Assembly (NCBI GenBank): GCA_021234535.1
Contig: CM037835.1
Location: 5,394,001-5,458,000 of the forward strand
Length of the DNA: 64,000 bases
Source of the DNA: Stichopus chloronotus
Taxonomy: Eukaryota > Echinodermata > Holothuroidea > Aspidochirotida > Stichopodidae
Direction: 5' to 3'
Positions 39,403-52,223 of the stretch are shown here, one piece after another. The notes under the pieces are model-generated. The model was not told the DNA's origin, did no database searches, and worked only from the letters and a program-made list of their open reading frames with translations. A program made the translations under genes and the position numbers. The number at the start of each line of letters is the position of its first letter. Within the stretch, counting starts at the first letter, position 1.

Positions 39403-41410
39403 TGGCTTAAGTAGCGCTGCTTCGGTGGACGCCCCTGTATTGCTGTCGGTTAGTTTTTCGTAGCTGAATGAAAACTCTCGTCCGCCACGCGGGGTATAGT
39501 ACAAATCTGGGGGACTTTTATTTTTTTTGTTTATCTGTGTAATCTACTTTCCTAAATTGGGAATGAACAACACATGGGACTGACATCTCGTGACTTTGGT
39601 ATAATAGTATCTGAAGATGCGTCTAAATCGTAGTAACAAATCACTGAAGAGGTGGGGGAATCATATGCGAGAAAAATTTCAAACTCCACGTTTCGAATCA
39701 AAGTTTCAAAGTTTGAAAAGTACCGCATCTGCCTGAACGATCTGCTGTATAACAGTTCTCCTTTCGCTATCGTACTTTAATGACTTGGACTATTTGAATT
39801 GTTTTAATCACATAGTGTTTTACTTAAATATTACAAACAGTTTTATAACTGTATTATAACAATATCGTAACAGTATTGTAACAATATTATAAACTACTTT
39901 AATGATAATGCTAGTTAAGACCATTTAAAAGAAGCAGAAAACAAATGGTAGAAATGGAAGTGCTTTTGACTCTCTTTCCTTTATCATTCGTATCGTATTT
40001 CAAATCATTGTTCTCCAATTTAAGTAATGCTTTAATGGAACTGAATTTTATTCTTCATTAATTAAGAAATAGGCAAAGTTAAGTTGGTATGATGCTTTGA
40101 TCCTAAAAGTAACAGAATCCTCTTTGGATACAAAATCAGTTCTTTATCATTGATTAAAAACATATATCATATAACAATGAGTGTAAAGTATACATGTATC
40201 AATTTATCCATGGTCAAATATGAGATAGTTGCATGGGGATTGTAGGTCGCATTACTGCTTCTCTAAAAAATGATATATACCTTATGTAGCAAAGAAAACG
40301 AGCGCAATTAAGTAATCCGATGTAAACATGCCTTATTACTGCAATCTACTCTAAACTTGCCAGTCTGTAAGACAAAACATATTAATAAATAATTACTATA
40401 CAAACTTTGACATTTTGTTACAGATATAATTTGTTCTGAACCCTCCATATCATATACTACGACGAACATTTTATTCCCTATAACAGTTATTTGCGAGTCC
40501 TGATTTCCGACATTCAGATTTCAAGTACGGTACCGCATACGTAGTATTGGCAAGCAGAAGTCGGGGACAGAGCGTCTTGTCTAAATTGTCTTATTATGGA
40601 GCGCCATCTGTTACAGTTTTAATCAGCTCATCAGTAAGACGCGTTGGATTATTTTCTTATGGCGTCGCCGTGTCTATAATCTGTACAGTGGAACAGAACA
40701 GAAGAGAAAAGTCCAAAAATATGTAATAGGATACATTAATTGACACTGTTTGTTTACAACAAGGACGGAGCTAATGATGACTGGTAAACAATTTAGTTCT
40801 TGAATATGTTTATCGGTGATCGACGGGATGTAATAGTTCTGGTAGCCTATTGGAAATAGCTTTCTATGGAGGTTGACTTTATAGACTGCAGTGAAAATAC
40901 GTTACAAATCAAAGGAGAAACATGTTAGTAATGCGATGCTAACTTAATTGTTTGGTATAAGACATAATAACCACAAGACTTAGTGATGCCAACTAGAATA
41001 AGAATAAAGGTAACATCGTTCATGAAGTACTTAACTATTATAGATATAAGACACAAGTAAGAACTAATCTTATATCAAATTCAATATTTAGGACGACCAT
41101 ACTATAGCTTATACATTGGAACAATCGATCAGTTTGTATATAGTGTTACTGTTTACACCAACTTGTGTAACTTTGCGATCCGCGTTATCTATTATAGCTA
41201 AAAGAAGGGTTTCCATAAAAAAAATACGATTACTTATTGAATGACGAACACCAGATATCAATATTTTTTTCATGTATGTATGGCTGTAATTATTTTCTAA
41301 ATTAATCCACGCATGTGTGTACCTCAATCATCTCTTGAGGAGTGAGACATTGATAACGCCTGTCATCAATGTTAATTCTAATTGTCTCTAGTTTAAGAGA
41401 AAAGTCTAAT
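39403..41410. other. non-coding, nothing seen
   Basis: AT-rich sequence with no supported gene. A small tandem of GTATTATAACAATAT-like units lies at about 39843-39893. Confidence 0.5.
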
Positions 41411-41413
41411 AGG

Positions 41414-41414
<1 letters not shown>

Positions 41415-41446
<32 letters not shown>
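41415..41446. repeat. (TA)n microsatellite, about 16 units
   Basis: A pure TA tract of about 32 bp. Confidence 0.95.
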
Positions 41447-41448
<2 letters not shown>

Positions 41449-42412
41449 TTGTGAAGTCATTGAACAACTTGTCTCTTATGTCCATAAACATGTTGTAGGC
41501 CTGTATACCATAAACAGTTCTCCTTAATATCTCAATAGGTATCAATGACATTAAGAACGAAATAAATAGACACGAATGTTTGGTAATTGTACGTTATTAC
41601 CTGATTTAATCATAATTAAAACGTGACATAACGAACCTGATACTGTGACACTTTCTTTTAGATGTAATATCTTCGTGCGCTATATATTGTCGTATTTCTG
41701 AGTTGCACAGCTTGTTATCATCATTATGGTTTAGATGTCTCCAGGTTTAATCCATCATTAATTAAAGTCTCTGATGTGACTTGAGCTGCTTTAGATTAGG
41801 AGTATCTCACATGTCTTTATCATTCCGGGTGAAGTGAGACCAGCAGCATGCACTTTTCCATTTCTGAAATGCATGATAAAGTATCGTCTTTAATTTTTTT
41901 TTTTTCTCAAACAATCAAAAGAGAGCGTGTCTCGAGAATGAAAGCTTGTAAATTATCGTTTAGATTTTCACTACGCTGAGCTATGCTGCTGTATGTAATC
42001 AACGATATGAAAAGCATATACACTGACAGTAAATGGTGATGTGAATAGATCATACCGTAGACGTCGGTAACTGTGGTATAATACAGTAGTCAAAATGTTT
42101 TGAAAAGTGCGATATTGATTTGGGTATACTTCATTTAAAATGTTTAACTGTGACAACATACCTTCAAAGATGCTTGATTTTAATCAAGTCATTCAATTAA
42201 TTTTGAAACGATATTTCTTCATTTTAGGTTCTCTTTAACATGCAGGCTTTATCCATGTACTTCGATATTTTTTTTTGTTAAAGTTCACAAGACATGCAAA
42301 TATAATATCCAAATAATACTGTGTAACGTTATGGCGTATAGTTTAATTCATGCGTTCAGATACCGTATAAATGAGATTACATATGGCGCATCGTTGACCA
42401 ACTAAAAGTTTC

Positions 42413-42572
42413 TGACGTCATGGAAATTGTGTTAGCAGATCATGTTAGTACAGAAAGCAGATTATGGTGGTACAGATAATAAGTTTATTTTCTTGTGTTT
42501 CCACGTTGTGACGTCATGGTTTGCTGGAATAAGTTGTAACGACATAGATTGATTTTACACATAATGACGTCA
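42413..42572. promoter_or_regulatory. cluster of three TGACGTCA (CRE-type) palindromes
   Basis: Perfect TGACGTCA octamers lie at 42413-42420, 42509-42516 and 42565-42572, each followed by TG. TGACGTCA is the canonical cAMP-response element bound by CREB/ATF bZIP proteins. There is no recognised gene beside the cluster. It lies about 18 kb downstream of the receptor exon, in the supposed intron. Function is not shown, and the copies could be a local duplication. Confidence 0.35.
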
Positions 42573-45500
42573 TGTTTCAGTAAAATTGGAATTTCGTATA
42601 TAGCAACAGTCTATGCGATCAGGAACTTTGAACACAGTTTTCAATCAAGCGTTTAAATTTTACTGTATCGTTTATTACACGTCTGTATTTGAATGCCCTC
42701 GCGGTATAGAATTACCTGTTGTTGGCCTCTTGCTATATCTACATATCTTGTTGTGAGGTTCATCATGTTGTATTATAGTTTGAACACGTTTCAGCAATTT
42801 AACGGTAATTTCTTCGAGCTGGAACTGCCTAATACAATTCGATGATTATCCGCGGGTAACCTCTGTATAAGCCAAGTCAATACAACCGCCGAGAACTAGA
42901 TTCCACGATCAAGACTCACATAGTATGCTTTACACATTCCGGCTATGAAGCAGGCTTTCAAAGTTCGGTGGTTTGAAAACACCGCAACAGGTATCGGTAC
43001 TATTTCGTGCTACATGAAGGTGAAATTCCTAACAGGTAACAGAGTAAAACCAAAGACATAAAGATTATAATTTATATTCAATTTATCTATTTGACTGAGT
43101 TTGTATATTTTCTTTGCCTTTCTCAACATGGATAATATACATGTAACTCACTACCGTAAAACTGTGAACGTAGGTGCGAAAGGAAAGAGTAGAGAGAACG
43201 AGGTTATGTGTCATCTCATGCCCCATTCATTGTGGATAACCAAGACAGTTATGACAAATATCAAAAGCACTTGTAATGTTGGGTTCAAAAATTCTCAACA
43301 TTGTACTGTCAATATTGTACTGTCACCTAAAAAAAGAATCAAAGACACTTCAGTTTTGACAGACAACAAAGTAATTAAGCAGGTGATCGAGTTACATGTG
43401 GTTTAAAGATGGTACCGTATATGCTAGGCCAAAGAACTGCTTTTATTCTTTCTTATGTTGTTTGAATTCTGGAACCGAAAGACAATAAACTTGTAACAGA
43501 TTCAAACCAATGGTTTACAATACAGACTTGAACCGCTCTTTTTTTCATTCGTTTTTTCGTTCGTTGTTTATTGATCTTTGAACCACTTTCTTCTAATACA
43601 TATCTTAACAATACAAATGAAAAAAGTCTCACCAAGTAGACCCTAACAGGTCCGTAGATGTTTCTGTATATCCTAACATAATCTGTATCCTAACAAATGC
43701 ATCAGCCCGCCATCGTGCAACCTCTAAATAACCAATTAAATTTTTCAGGCACTATACCTGCAGCCTCTTCGATAAAGCTCTACACGTCTTGTTAACTCAA
43801 CTCATTTAAATATTTTTGGTATCGGTCTAACGCGCGAAGAAAAAAAAAAGAAATAGTTGACTAAATGGGGTCAGTATATTGGCTCAACTGCACAGTTTTG
43901 TTTGACTCCTTACACTGACTGACAGGCTTGTCTAGCAAGGCTGTCTTCATAGACAAGCATATCCTATAGCAATTTACATATACACGTACGTGTCAAAGTG
44001 ACGTTTTCAAAGGGGATACGTGGTTGTGACAAGGACATTAAATGCTTTCAAGTGCAGTAACTTCAAATGAGAAGTCAACATGAATCATGAAAGCATGAAC
44101 TACAGTAAGAGCAATTACCAGTGCATCCATTTAATAATATTCTTCTATAAGTGGTAGGCTGTGAAATTTGTTTGTAAACCTTGTCACTTTGCCTTTTAAC
44201 AAGACAGTCTACAAGTAATCAACACGTCAGCCCCTTTAACTACTTACGGTAAATCTTCTTGTCATCTTAATGGGTCGTGTAAGTAACTTGATTTTCATTA
44301 GTGAAATATGACTGGACAGTACTCGGATTACAAACTTGTATATGTTAGAACAGCTTTGTTAAGTATGGAGAGGGTGCGAAGATAAAAGTCAACCGTGTGT
44401 ACCATCACACTATACCTATATGAGATTTAGGGGCTAAATATCGTTGGTGATGTACATACAACCTCATCTTCAAACGTTAATATGAGGCAATAATTCGAAT
44501 AAATGTATGTAATATATATATATGTATCGCCGGCTCTTGAGCCCAGTGCTGTTCTAAATACCTATGCTAATGAATTAACGAATGCACTAATTTCTCATCC
44601 ACAGGCGGTTGGTCTCGTAATTGATATTGTACATCATAGCACGCATCAAGCTGCGCAGTCTTGTCACAAATTCAACATCCAAAGTGATATAATGGATCAC
44701 ATGGCACTAATCATGTACGAGGGTGGCAAAGAAAACAACGTAAAACTCGTCAAGATATGACCTAAATTTATAGAGATTCGGTGTCAAATTTAGTGTCTTA
44801 CGTGGGGAAGTCTCTTTCTCCTCTGCTTCTATTACATTTTATATTCCAAGTGCCGTGGATATCTGTCCGACTTCCCAGCCCCTCAAAGAGATCATTAACG
44901 AATGATGTGGTTTGTCGTTGTCTGTTAAACTGTCCTTCATTTCTGTCTCTTTGAAGAATTGTGAATGACGGATGATAACACAAAAGTGAAACTGGTACGC
45001 TCATTGCTTTGCTAGTATGATTTCCCATGCCAGTTTGACGAATCTGGCACTACGATAGTATATAAAATTGGGCTAACAGTTAATACAATAAACAGAATTC
45101 GTCCATATTTCATCCACAGTTTTCTTTCTGATCCCCAGTCTCGAAGTAGCTGTGTCACATTTTTTTTTCTAAACTTCGCTTCCTGTGTTGGCTTGTCAAA
45201 TAAAATTGTAGGTGTCATTCATCGGTCGATACAAAACCGTTGTAGTGCCCCCTCCATAGATTACCACAAAGAATTCCTCAAGCCTTGTTCTTCACAACAG
45301 ACTTAATCTGACCCAACTTCCGTTCTACGTCATTTGTGGGAATCGCTTCATAATTATTCAATCACAATTTACTCCTAGATTTACAAAGTGCATGGGCTCA
45401 AACCCCAACTTATCTTCATCTCTGTGAAAAGAGAAACAAACTTAGGAGGCCTTACACCTTCAATTCAAAGAAATAGTATAAAGTTCTCTTTTTCCGAAAC

Positions 45501-46998
45501 TGCATAGATACCTGTAGAGATTAAGTACGTCAATCGAGGGTACCCAAGAACGCAAAGTGACGTCAGGTCGTGACTAACCGCTAGAGGGCAATTGGAAGGT
45601 TCCATTTTGTGATTTTGTTTTTGGATTGGTAAACGTTTGTTTAAGGTGTGGGGTATTGTCGTCACTTTTCATTAAGGATAAGAGTTTCGTTTGAGGTAAG
45701 GAACAGATTAAGATTGTAGACGTTCCTAACTATTGGTTAACACGAAAAGTAAAAATTAGTAAATGTGTTTGTCAATATTGTGATGCTATAAACAACCGTG
45801 TTATCTGTCAAGCATGTGTATAACACAGTAAGGGAAAGCTCCGGGTTCGAGTAAATTTCTCGGATTTAGTCAGTTATGAAAATGACGTTTGAATGGAATC
45901 ACTTACACTGAGGCAATACAACAACACCACACTTGCAGACACATGCAAATCTGCAAAAAGAAAAAAAAAAATACTTTCAAGAATCTATACCAGTTGTGTT
46001 TTGTTTATCACAGATCTGTTTTGAAACCACTGTAAAGTGAACCTTAAAATCCACGGAACTGTTCTTCAAGTGATTGGTAACAATAGCGGATCCAAGGGAG
46101 GGGGGGGGGGGAGACAGGGATCAAAGCTATGTTAAAATATACTTTACAGTATTTATGCCAATGAAACGATTTTTTTTTACGAGAAAATTATTTAAAATCA
46201 CAGCTGCACATTTTTGTCGCTCCAAATCGTATCTGAGGACATTCGGCTGTGGAAAAGACTTCCACATGGGAACTATGACAACTTCCCTCTACATATCATT
46301 GTACCACTAGTTTGGCCCTATCAAACGAAAGACCTGGATCCGACAGTGGTTTGTCACGGTGGTGCGATGAAAGTAATTTTAATTAATGTCATAGACAAAG
46401 GTTAAAACTGTCTAATCAGTAATGTAATGACGTGAATAGTCTTGCAAAGTAGGAAGCAAGACACCGGCTCACATGTAGTGTCTACTATTTTTGCCCAGGT
46501 CCCATCTTGCCTGAATGTTGTTGGAAGGTATAGTCACAGACTATACTGCGTTCTTAGTTGCTTTGTATACGGTCTATACCGTTTTGTGACACAAAGTGAA
46601 AGATAAGAAGTTGCCAGTTATACTGCACCCTCACTGAAACGAGTTGTCAGGTTATCCGAAAGCACATTATAAAGATCTATAATCGAAACATTATATAGCC
46701 TAGGCAATACATGACTGCACCATGCATGCATAACTAATCTGCTAGAAGAAAAAGAGATAAAGTCTTGAATCTGGTATGTAAGCTCAGAGAGCTTTCACAC
46801 ATTAATGGAAACTTATCTGCCGGTATATGATTACTGGTTTGTACGTCAGCATCATCAAATTATCGCCATATTGTCTCACTTAATGTATAGTGCATTGAAC
46901 AATATACCGGTGGTATTATTCCTAGATTTTATGTTAAGCTGATTTTTAATCAGTTCTTGCCAGTCGATATTACTGAGACATCTACTCCTGATGAACAC
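42573..46998. other. non-coding apart from one weak exon-like frame
   Basis: There is no confident gene. The + strand frame at 44503-44760 has protein-like composition from about codon 44539 and is listed in the findings. A 9-bp inverted repeat, GCTTGTCTA with TAGACAAGC, lies at 43926-43958. A poly-G tract lies at about 46098-46111. TGACGTCA is at 45558-45565. Confidence 0.4.
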
Positions 46999-47529
46999 TT
47001 GAATTCAGGGCTTATCCTCGTCAAACCACTGTACGGAATTTCTAGAGTTTCTTGATTTTGTCTGTGATTGTTAAAGTAACATTTTCTGCATAGGATATAC
47101 GGTTATAACTTGAATACGTATGGTACTAAATAACCCGAAATATCTGTTGCATTTTACATTTAAACGTAATTAATGTTTTAGGTAAATGTAGATTGGCAGC
47201 ATGTAGACTGAGTCACTCGTGCTACGTCATAATTGCATAAAATGGCACTGTGGGTCGTAATAGTCTCTCGGAGTGTTCGGATTCGTCACAGTTTGCTGCA
47301 TGAAGTTGCGCAATCCGTCCATTTTAAAACTATGGTTTGAAACAGACCATGTTTTGGTCATCAAGTTATCAATGTGCTCAATGAATGTCTCTCATGTGAC
47401 TGCTTTACGTTGTTTATGCTAACTTAATGCGGATGCTAACTTAAATCGCTCCCATAGAATCAAAACTCCGAATCAAGAAACTCTAGAAATTACTTGCAAC
47501 GGTTTAACGAGGATAAGCCCTGAATTCAA
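46999..47529. mobile_element. non-autonomous element with about 60-bp terminal inverted repeats
   Basis: The left arm (46999-47058) contains TTGAATTCAGGGCTTATCCT, CGTCAAACC and AATTTCTAGAGTTTCTTGAT. The right arm (47470-47529) contains the reverse complement in order: AATCAAGAAACTCTAGAAAT, GGTTTAACG and AGGATAAGCCCTGAATTCAA. By eye the arms are about four-fifths identical. The interior of about 410 bp has no open frame of note. I could not define a target-site duplication, so the superfamily is unknown. Confidence 0.75.
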
Positions 47530-48424
47530 TGAGTGTCCCCCTCCCTCCACAGTAATTCTGGGGCGCAGTGGAAGATGTTGAAAAAACAAAGAGAGGATGG
47601 AGGGACGATAAAAGATAAGTTGACATAGTTGGGGAGGAATTGCAGGCCTTAACTGCGGGGGGGGGGGGGGGTTTCACGGGGAGGGTTCACTACTGGAGAG
47701 TTGCCGGGCTTCACAAGTGTGACCTCTTTATGACACTGAAAACTATGACGAAACAGATTAACAACACAATTGAAACAAGGTGTTCATGAATTTGCGAAAT
47801 CGGTAATTCGAGGTTTCGATCGCCCTTACATCCGCCATATGCTTATACGCAGTATACGAATATACGACTAGGACGGCCGGCATATTTATTTCACACAGGA
47901 CGCATTTCCAATACGCCTCCCGGGGTTGTAAATCAAATCTTTGGATACTAATGATGACATTGATTTTAGAAACAATGTCTCTCTATTTTTCCGCTGAATT
48001 TAAAAAAATCCCCAAAATGTATTGGTTGTCAATGCCAACTAACGCTATTGCCATTAGGAACCAATATTCTGTCAAATCACTGTTTAAAAGTACGTCAATT
48101 CTGCTACTTAAAGTATGTCGATTCTCCTACTTTTAAAAAAAAGTCATTTTCATTTTTAAAAAAAAAGTTGGGAATGTTTCCCCACTTGTGCGTGCAGCAA
48201 GCTCATCTTTTGCCTGGGCGTTCTCCCAGAAAAAATTTCCAGTGGGATCTGCGTTGTTTCGTTGCATCAGATAATGTTCAACCGACTACCCCAATTTTCA
48301 TTTTTCATTTTAAAGCTTAAAATTGGTCATTATCAACCAGTAAAAAAGTGGGGTCTAAAAGTACGCCTATGTTCAGCACCCCTCCTGGCCAACTATTCCA
48401 ACTGTAAATTATGATCCTTTATCA
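47530..48424. other. non-coding, nothing seen
   Basis: A G-homopolymer tract lies at about 47658-47671. Two overlapping + strand frames at 47951-48320 are open but unrecognised. No gene is supported. Confidence 0.45.
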
Positions 48425-48720
48425 TCCCAACCCATCTGACATTATCTCATTAGGCCTCATTGAGAAATTGCATGTATGAGAAACCTACTTCAAGGCTGGG
48501 TACATGCAGCTTGAAACACCCAGGAGGTGCCGCTTCCGGCCATCTGGTGGGTGTGAAAAACCAAAAAGTTTTTTGCACGCTCCTGGCTTAAGTCTTTGTA
48601 TGGCAACACTCCTCCCCCTTATAAACTTCCCCCAGGACGATGGTCAAAAATAGGGAAGATGATTCAGTTTTTCCCCTCACAAAAAATCCTAGCTACGCCC
48701 CTTCTGTTGTTAGGTCTACT
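48425..48720. repeat. interspersed repeat family C, copy 3 (other end of the family)
   Basis: It matches 56280-56440 in order: GAGAAATT, AAGGCTGG, TACATGC, GTGCCGNTTCCGGNCATCTG, AAAAACCAAAA, then a CTCC/CTTA block. 56395-56465 in turn matches copy 1, which ties the two halves into one family. It ends with ATCCTAGCTACGCCCC-like text. Confidence 0.7.
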
Positions 48721-49376
48721 GTGTTCCCCCTCCCCCAAATACTCCACATTTATCAATTAATAAATACATTTGTAGTAATTACAATGATGTGAAAGCTACA
48801 ACCGACCTGTTATTTAATGGCGAGATATTCTGCAGAAGTTTTCTTCTACCTGAAGAAATGCTTAAGCCATGGCAGAAAGTAAGTACACGCTAATCCCGAA
48901 AAGGTCATTGATAGGCCACAATGACCGTTCAACTTTCCTAGCTACAACAGTTCTTTGAATGGTCCTCATCACCTCAGAGGGACTGTGGGAAGTCTCAGAT
49001 TGACTCTGTAGAGTAACACAAAAAGTAGGGGGCGTTGCAATTGTATGGGGATCCCTGGCAGTTACGACACATCACTGTATGCAGCCAGCAATCAAGGGTC
49101 CAATAAGTTATCCAGGGGTCTGCCTACCTAATTCGTTAGTTCTCCCTCATCCCTTCAAAATAGTCTTGACGACACTGGAAAAGACTTGTCTGCGTCTCCT
49201 GGTCACGGAGATGGAACCATATATTATTTTGCAATTTCACAGCGTTACAGTAGTCTTACCCCTCACTCCGACGGAACCACATTTGAGCTCTATATACCAG
49301 TTTCACAATGTGCCTGCTCTTGCAAATAGAAGTTAACTGAAAAAGCAATGGTAGGATGGGGGCAGAGAAGGTTGAT
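48721..49376. other. non-coding, nothing seen
   Basis: An 85-codon + strand frame (49079-49336) is Pro/Leu-rich and unrecognised. No gene is supported. Confidence 0.45.
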
Positions 49377-49413
49377 GTCCCCTTTTACCATATTCCAGAT
49401 GGTAAAAGGGGAC
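49377..49413. repeat. perfect 15-bp hairpin with 7-base loop
   Basis: GTCCCCTTTTACCAT pairs perfectly with ATGGTAAAAGGGGAC around ATTCCAG. A G-homopolymer tract follows about 90 bp later (49500-49513). Confidence 0.85.
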
Positions 49414-49513
49414 TTGAGGCGAATCCTGAGGGAAATGTAATTACAGGGGAATTATACTTAGTTCAGAATGTAACTCACAGCGATCTTTAAAATGCGTAAG
49501 GGGGGGGGGGGGG

Positions 49514-51157
49514 CGTAGTTCATAGATGTGACTTGAGTTGAAATGACGGGAAACATTTCATTATAGGAGATTTATAATTATTTCACAACTCATAACAATT
49601 ACAGAGTATCTCATTGTCGAATACGTGTAATCAATGATCGAAAGCCGGCAAGAGATGAAAGAAATTATTATCTCGAAAGACTGAACTTTAAAATGAACTT
49701 TGAGTTATGTGGCAGTGTTTGAAACTGTTTCTTTATATCAACAGTGATTATGTCTCTTAAATATGATAAAAAGATATATTGTTCAGACTCACTTCAGTCT
49801 GTGAAAGACAACGAAAGAAAGGATGAAAGAAAATTACTGTCACGTCATGATTCATTTGCCGACAACGATTATTCTTGAATCAAAACATACAACTGATTGT
49901 AATCACATTATAGGTCAGGATAGAATCTTAGTTTCGATTTAAATTTAGCTGTTCCAGTAGCTGTTAAAACCGTAGGCATAGTTTGAATACCTTTCTATTA
50001 AAGAAGGATGGCTCACTGGGGTAGGGGAAAACGTTGAAAAGTGATCGTGCAAAAAACTTCTATCCTTTTGTGTATACGTTTATGTGATCGTATGTGAAAT
50101 GCCTAAGTCGAATCATTTGTGTTGAATGTAAACTCTTCGACGGGATAGAATTGTGTAATAAGTTGCAATCCAAACTTATAAAACTATCTCTCTCTATGTT
50201 TCGAGTTGGGACTTTTACTAAAAAAGTAGATTTTCATGACATTGTAACCGATATTCCTTAACGCGATTTAAAATAGCCGATCAGTTGGCTTGGTCGCAAC
50301 TGCGCAAATGACTTTGTCAAGACTATGTGACTTACACCATAGTCAACCCTGATTCACTAATTGACCCAAGATTATAGGGAATCTACAAGTTGAAAGGTTT
50401 TTTTTTTGGGTATGTTTTTTTTTCAAAATAAGTAGTTACTGATTTGATAATGCTAAACAATGAACAATTTATCTTGGTGACAACAATACTCAAGGATATG
50501 AGACACCGACCTAATCTATCATTTACCGATTTGTAGATCCCCAAGTATATAGAAAGCGATTTCAATTAAATGATTGAATTTTAGATCATTTTTACCGCCA
50601 TGGCTGGATGATTTAATCAGCTGATCTTTCAAGCTGTAGGTTGGGTGGGCGCGTACAAATCTGTCGCTTATGGGAGGTTACGGTGTTTACGTTCAGTGCT
50701 TTGCTGGGACGGTTTCCTTCAAATGGGTAATAATTTTACATCAATTAACGATTTTGTATATAATTAAGCATAACAGTCAAGGAATCGACCAAAAGATTCT
50801 CTCGGTGTCAGAAAAAGGTTGTTTAACTTCTCAACTTTAGTGAAGTGTGTGTCCCACTTTTAACAAAAATTCAAATCGAATTTTGTGTCATTAGAATTAA
50901 AGGATTGATGATTGTTGAGAGATTCAACTTTCAATTCAGTTTCTATATTGGCATAATGTCTGTAGGATGGAAGTCATATGACTCATCTGGAGAGAGGAGA
51001 GAATGTTCAGCAACGTATACTCGTGGGTGAAATCTTTCACAAGACAAACCTTATCGTCTTGAAAAGACTGATTTGGATTTTAACAATTCTCATCTCCACC
51101 GCAGTATTGTCTACAGCTACCTGCAACGGGATGTAGATTATCATGGAGTCATGTGTG
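49514..51157. other. non-coding, nothing seen
   Basis: AT-rich sequence with poly-T tracts at about 50398-50423. I see no supported gene. Confidence 0.5.
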
Positions 51158-51519
51158 TTAAAGGGAAATAGGGCGTTTATAATAAACCAACATGGCAGAC
51201 AAAAAATAACTTTAATCATCGTTAAACCATTCAGGCTCATCCAAAAACATCTGAATAAGCCTTCATTTTCTCAAACCATTATGCATGACATGAGTAACAG
51301 AAGATGCATCATTTGAATTTTGGAAAGTTTGGGTGACCATATTATTGTTGAGCAATAAATGAATTTCTGTCTGAGAGAAACATATTCCTTGAAAAGAAGA
51401 CCACTGTCTTTCCTCAGGCGCTTATTTTGAATTTTTTTGTTCAATTATTCTACGTTCACAAACAGTGTTCTTGAAAATATGTTTGTTTTCTGTAAAACAA
51501 ACGCCTTATTTCCCTTTAT
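51158..51519. mobile_element. TTAA-flanked MITE family A, copy 3 (362 bp, inverted)
   Basis: It starts with TTAA then AGGGAAATAGGGCGTTT and ends with AAACGCCTTATTTCCCT, followed by a decayed TTAT. The interior is the reverse complement of copies 1 and 2: GATGCATCATTTGAATTTTG and AAAGTTTGGGTGA are present. The decayed right target site and a few extra bases suggest an older insertion. Confidence 0.85.
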
Positions 51520-52160
51520 ACTTACCCATATATGGCAAATTAAAGCTAAGACCTGTAGCATATGACCAATTTCAGGGTTGAAATTCAGGGTTGAAATATA
51601 CCCTCTACATTTCATATACGTGTTACTATGTGCCGTACGTATACGTATAACTGAAATACTTTACGGAATTGTGACATGTTACAGAACTAAGTAGCTATAG
51701 AGTTCCAGTCTTAGGCGTACGCTAACACATTTGTTCCTTTACTCTTTTTTTATTCTTCTTCTTTTTTTGGAGGAGGGGGGAGGGGACTTTACATAAAATG
51801 TGTAAATTCCGGACTCTGCAATGTAGAAGATGTGAAATACACAGTTTATTGTCACTGTGGCTAAAAACTACTTTCACATAATTTGATTGAAAATTATGTG
51901 AGTGTGAATTTTTTTTTTATTCAGATAATTTACTCGAAAATATTTTCGATTTGCTGAGAAAAAATATGCGTGTGTGTCTGAGTGCCCTTGTCTTCGGGTG
52001 GGATCGAGGACCAAAACAATAGATTTTAGGTCCTCTATAGAAAATTCAATAGATTTCTCCGGTCCTCTCAAGATTAACGATAGACTAGTCTATTGTTAAG
52101 GTTAGGGTTGAGGAAGAAAAAACAAAAGACAGCACAATGAGGTCCTCGGAATGAATGGAA
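51520..52160. other. non-coding, nothing seen
   Basis: A purine-rich GGAGGAGGGGGGAGGGG patch lies at about 51769-51786. There is no supported gene. Confidence 0.5.
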
Positions 52161-52168
52161 AACAAAGC

Positions 52169-52223
52169 TGTGTGTGTGTGTGTGCGTGTGTGTGTGTGTG
52201 TGTGCGGGTGTGTGCGTGTGTGG
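52169..52223. repeat. interrupted (TG)n microsatellite
   Basis: About 55 bp of TG repeats with TGCG interruptions. Confidence 0.9.

Noticed and set aside
45845..45875. GGTTCGAGT word resembling a tRNA T arm
   Set aside because: The flanking bases do not form a T stem, and no cloverleaf is apparent.
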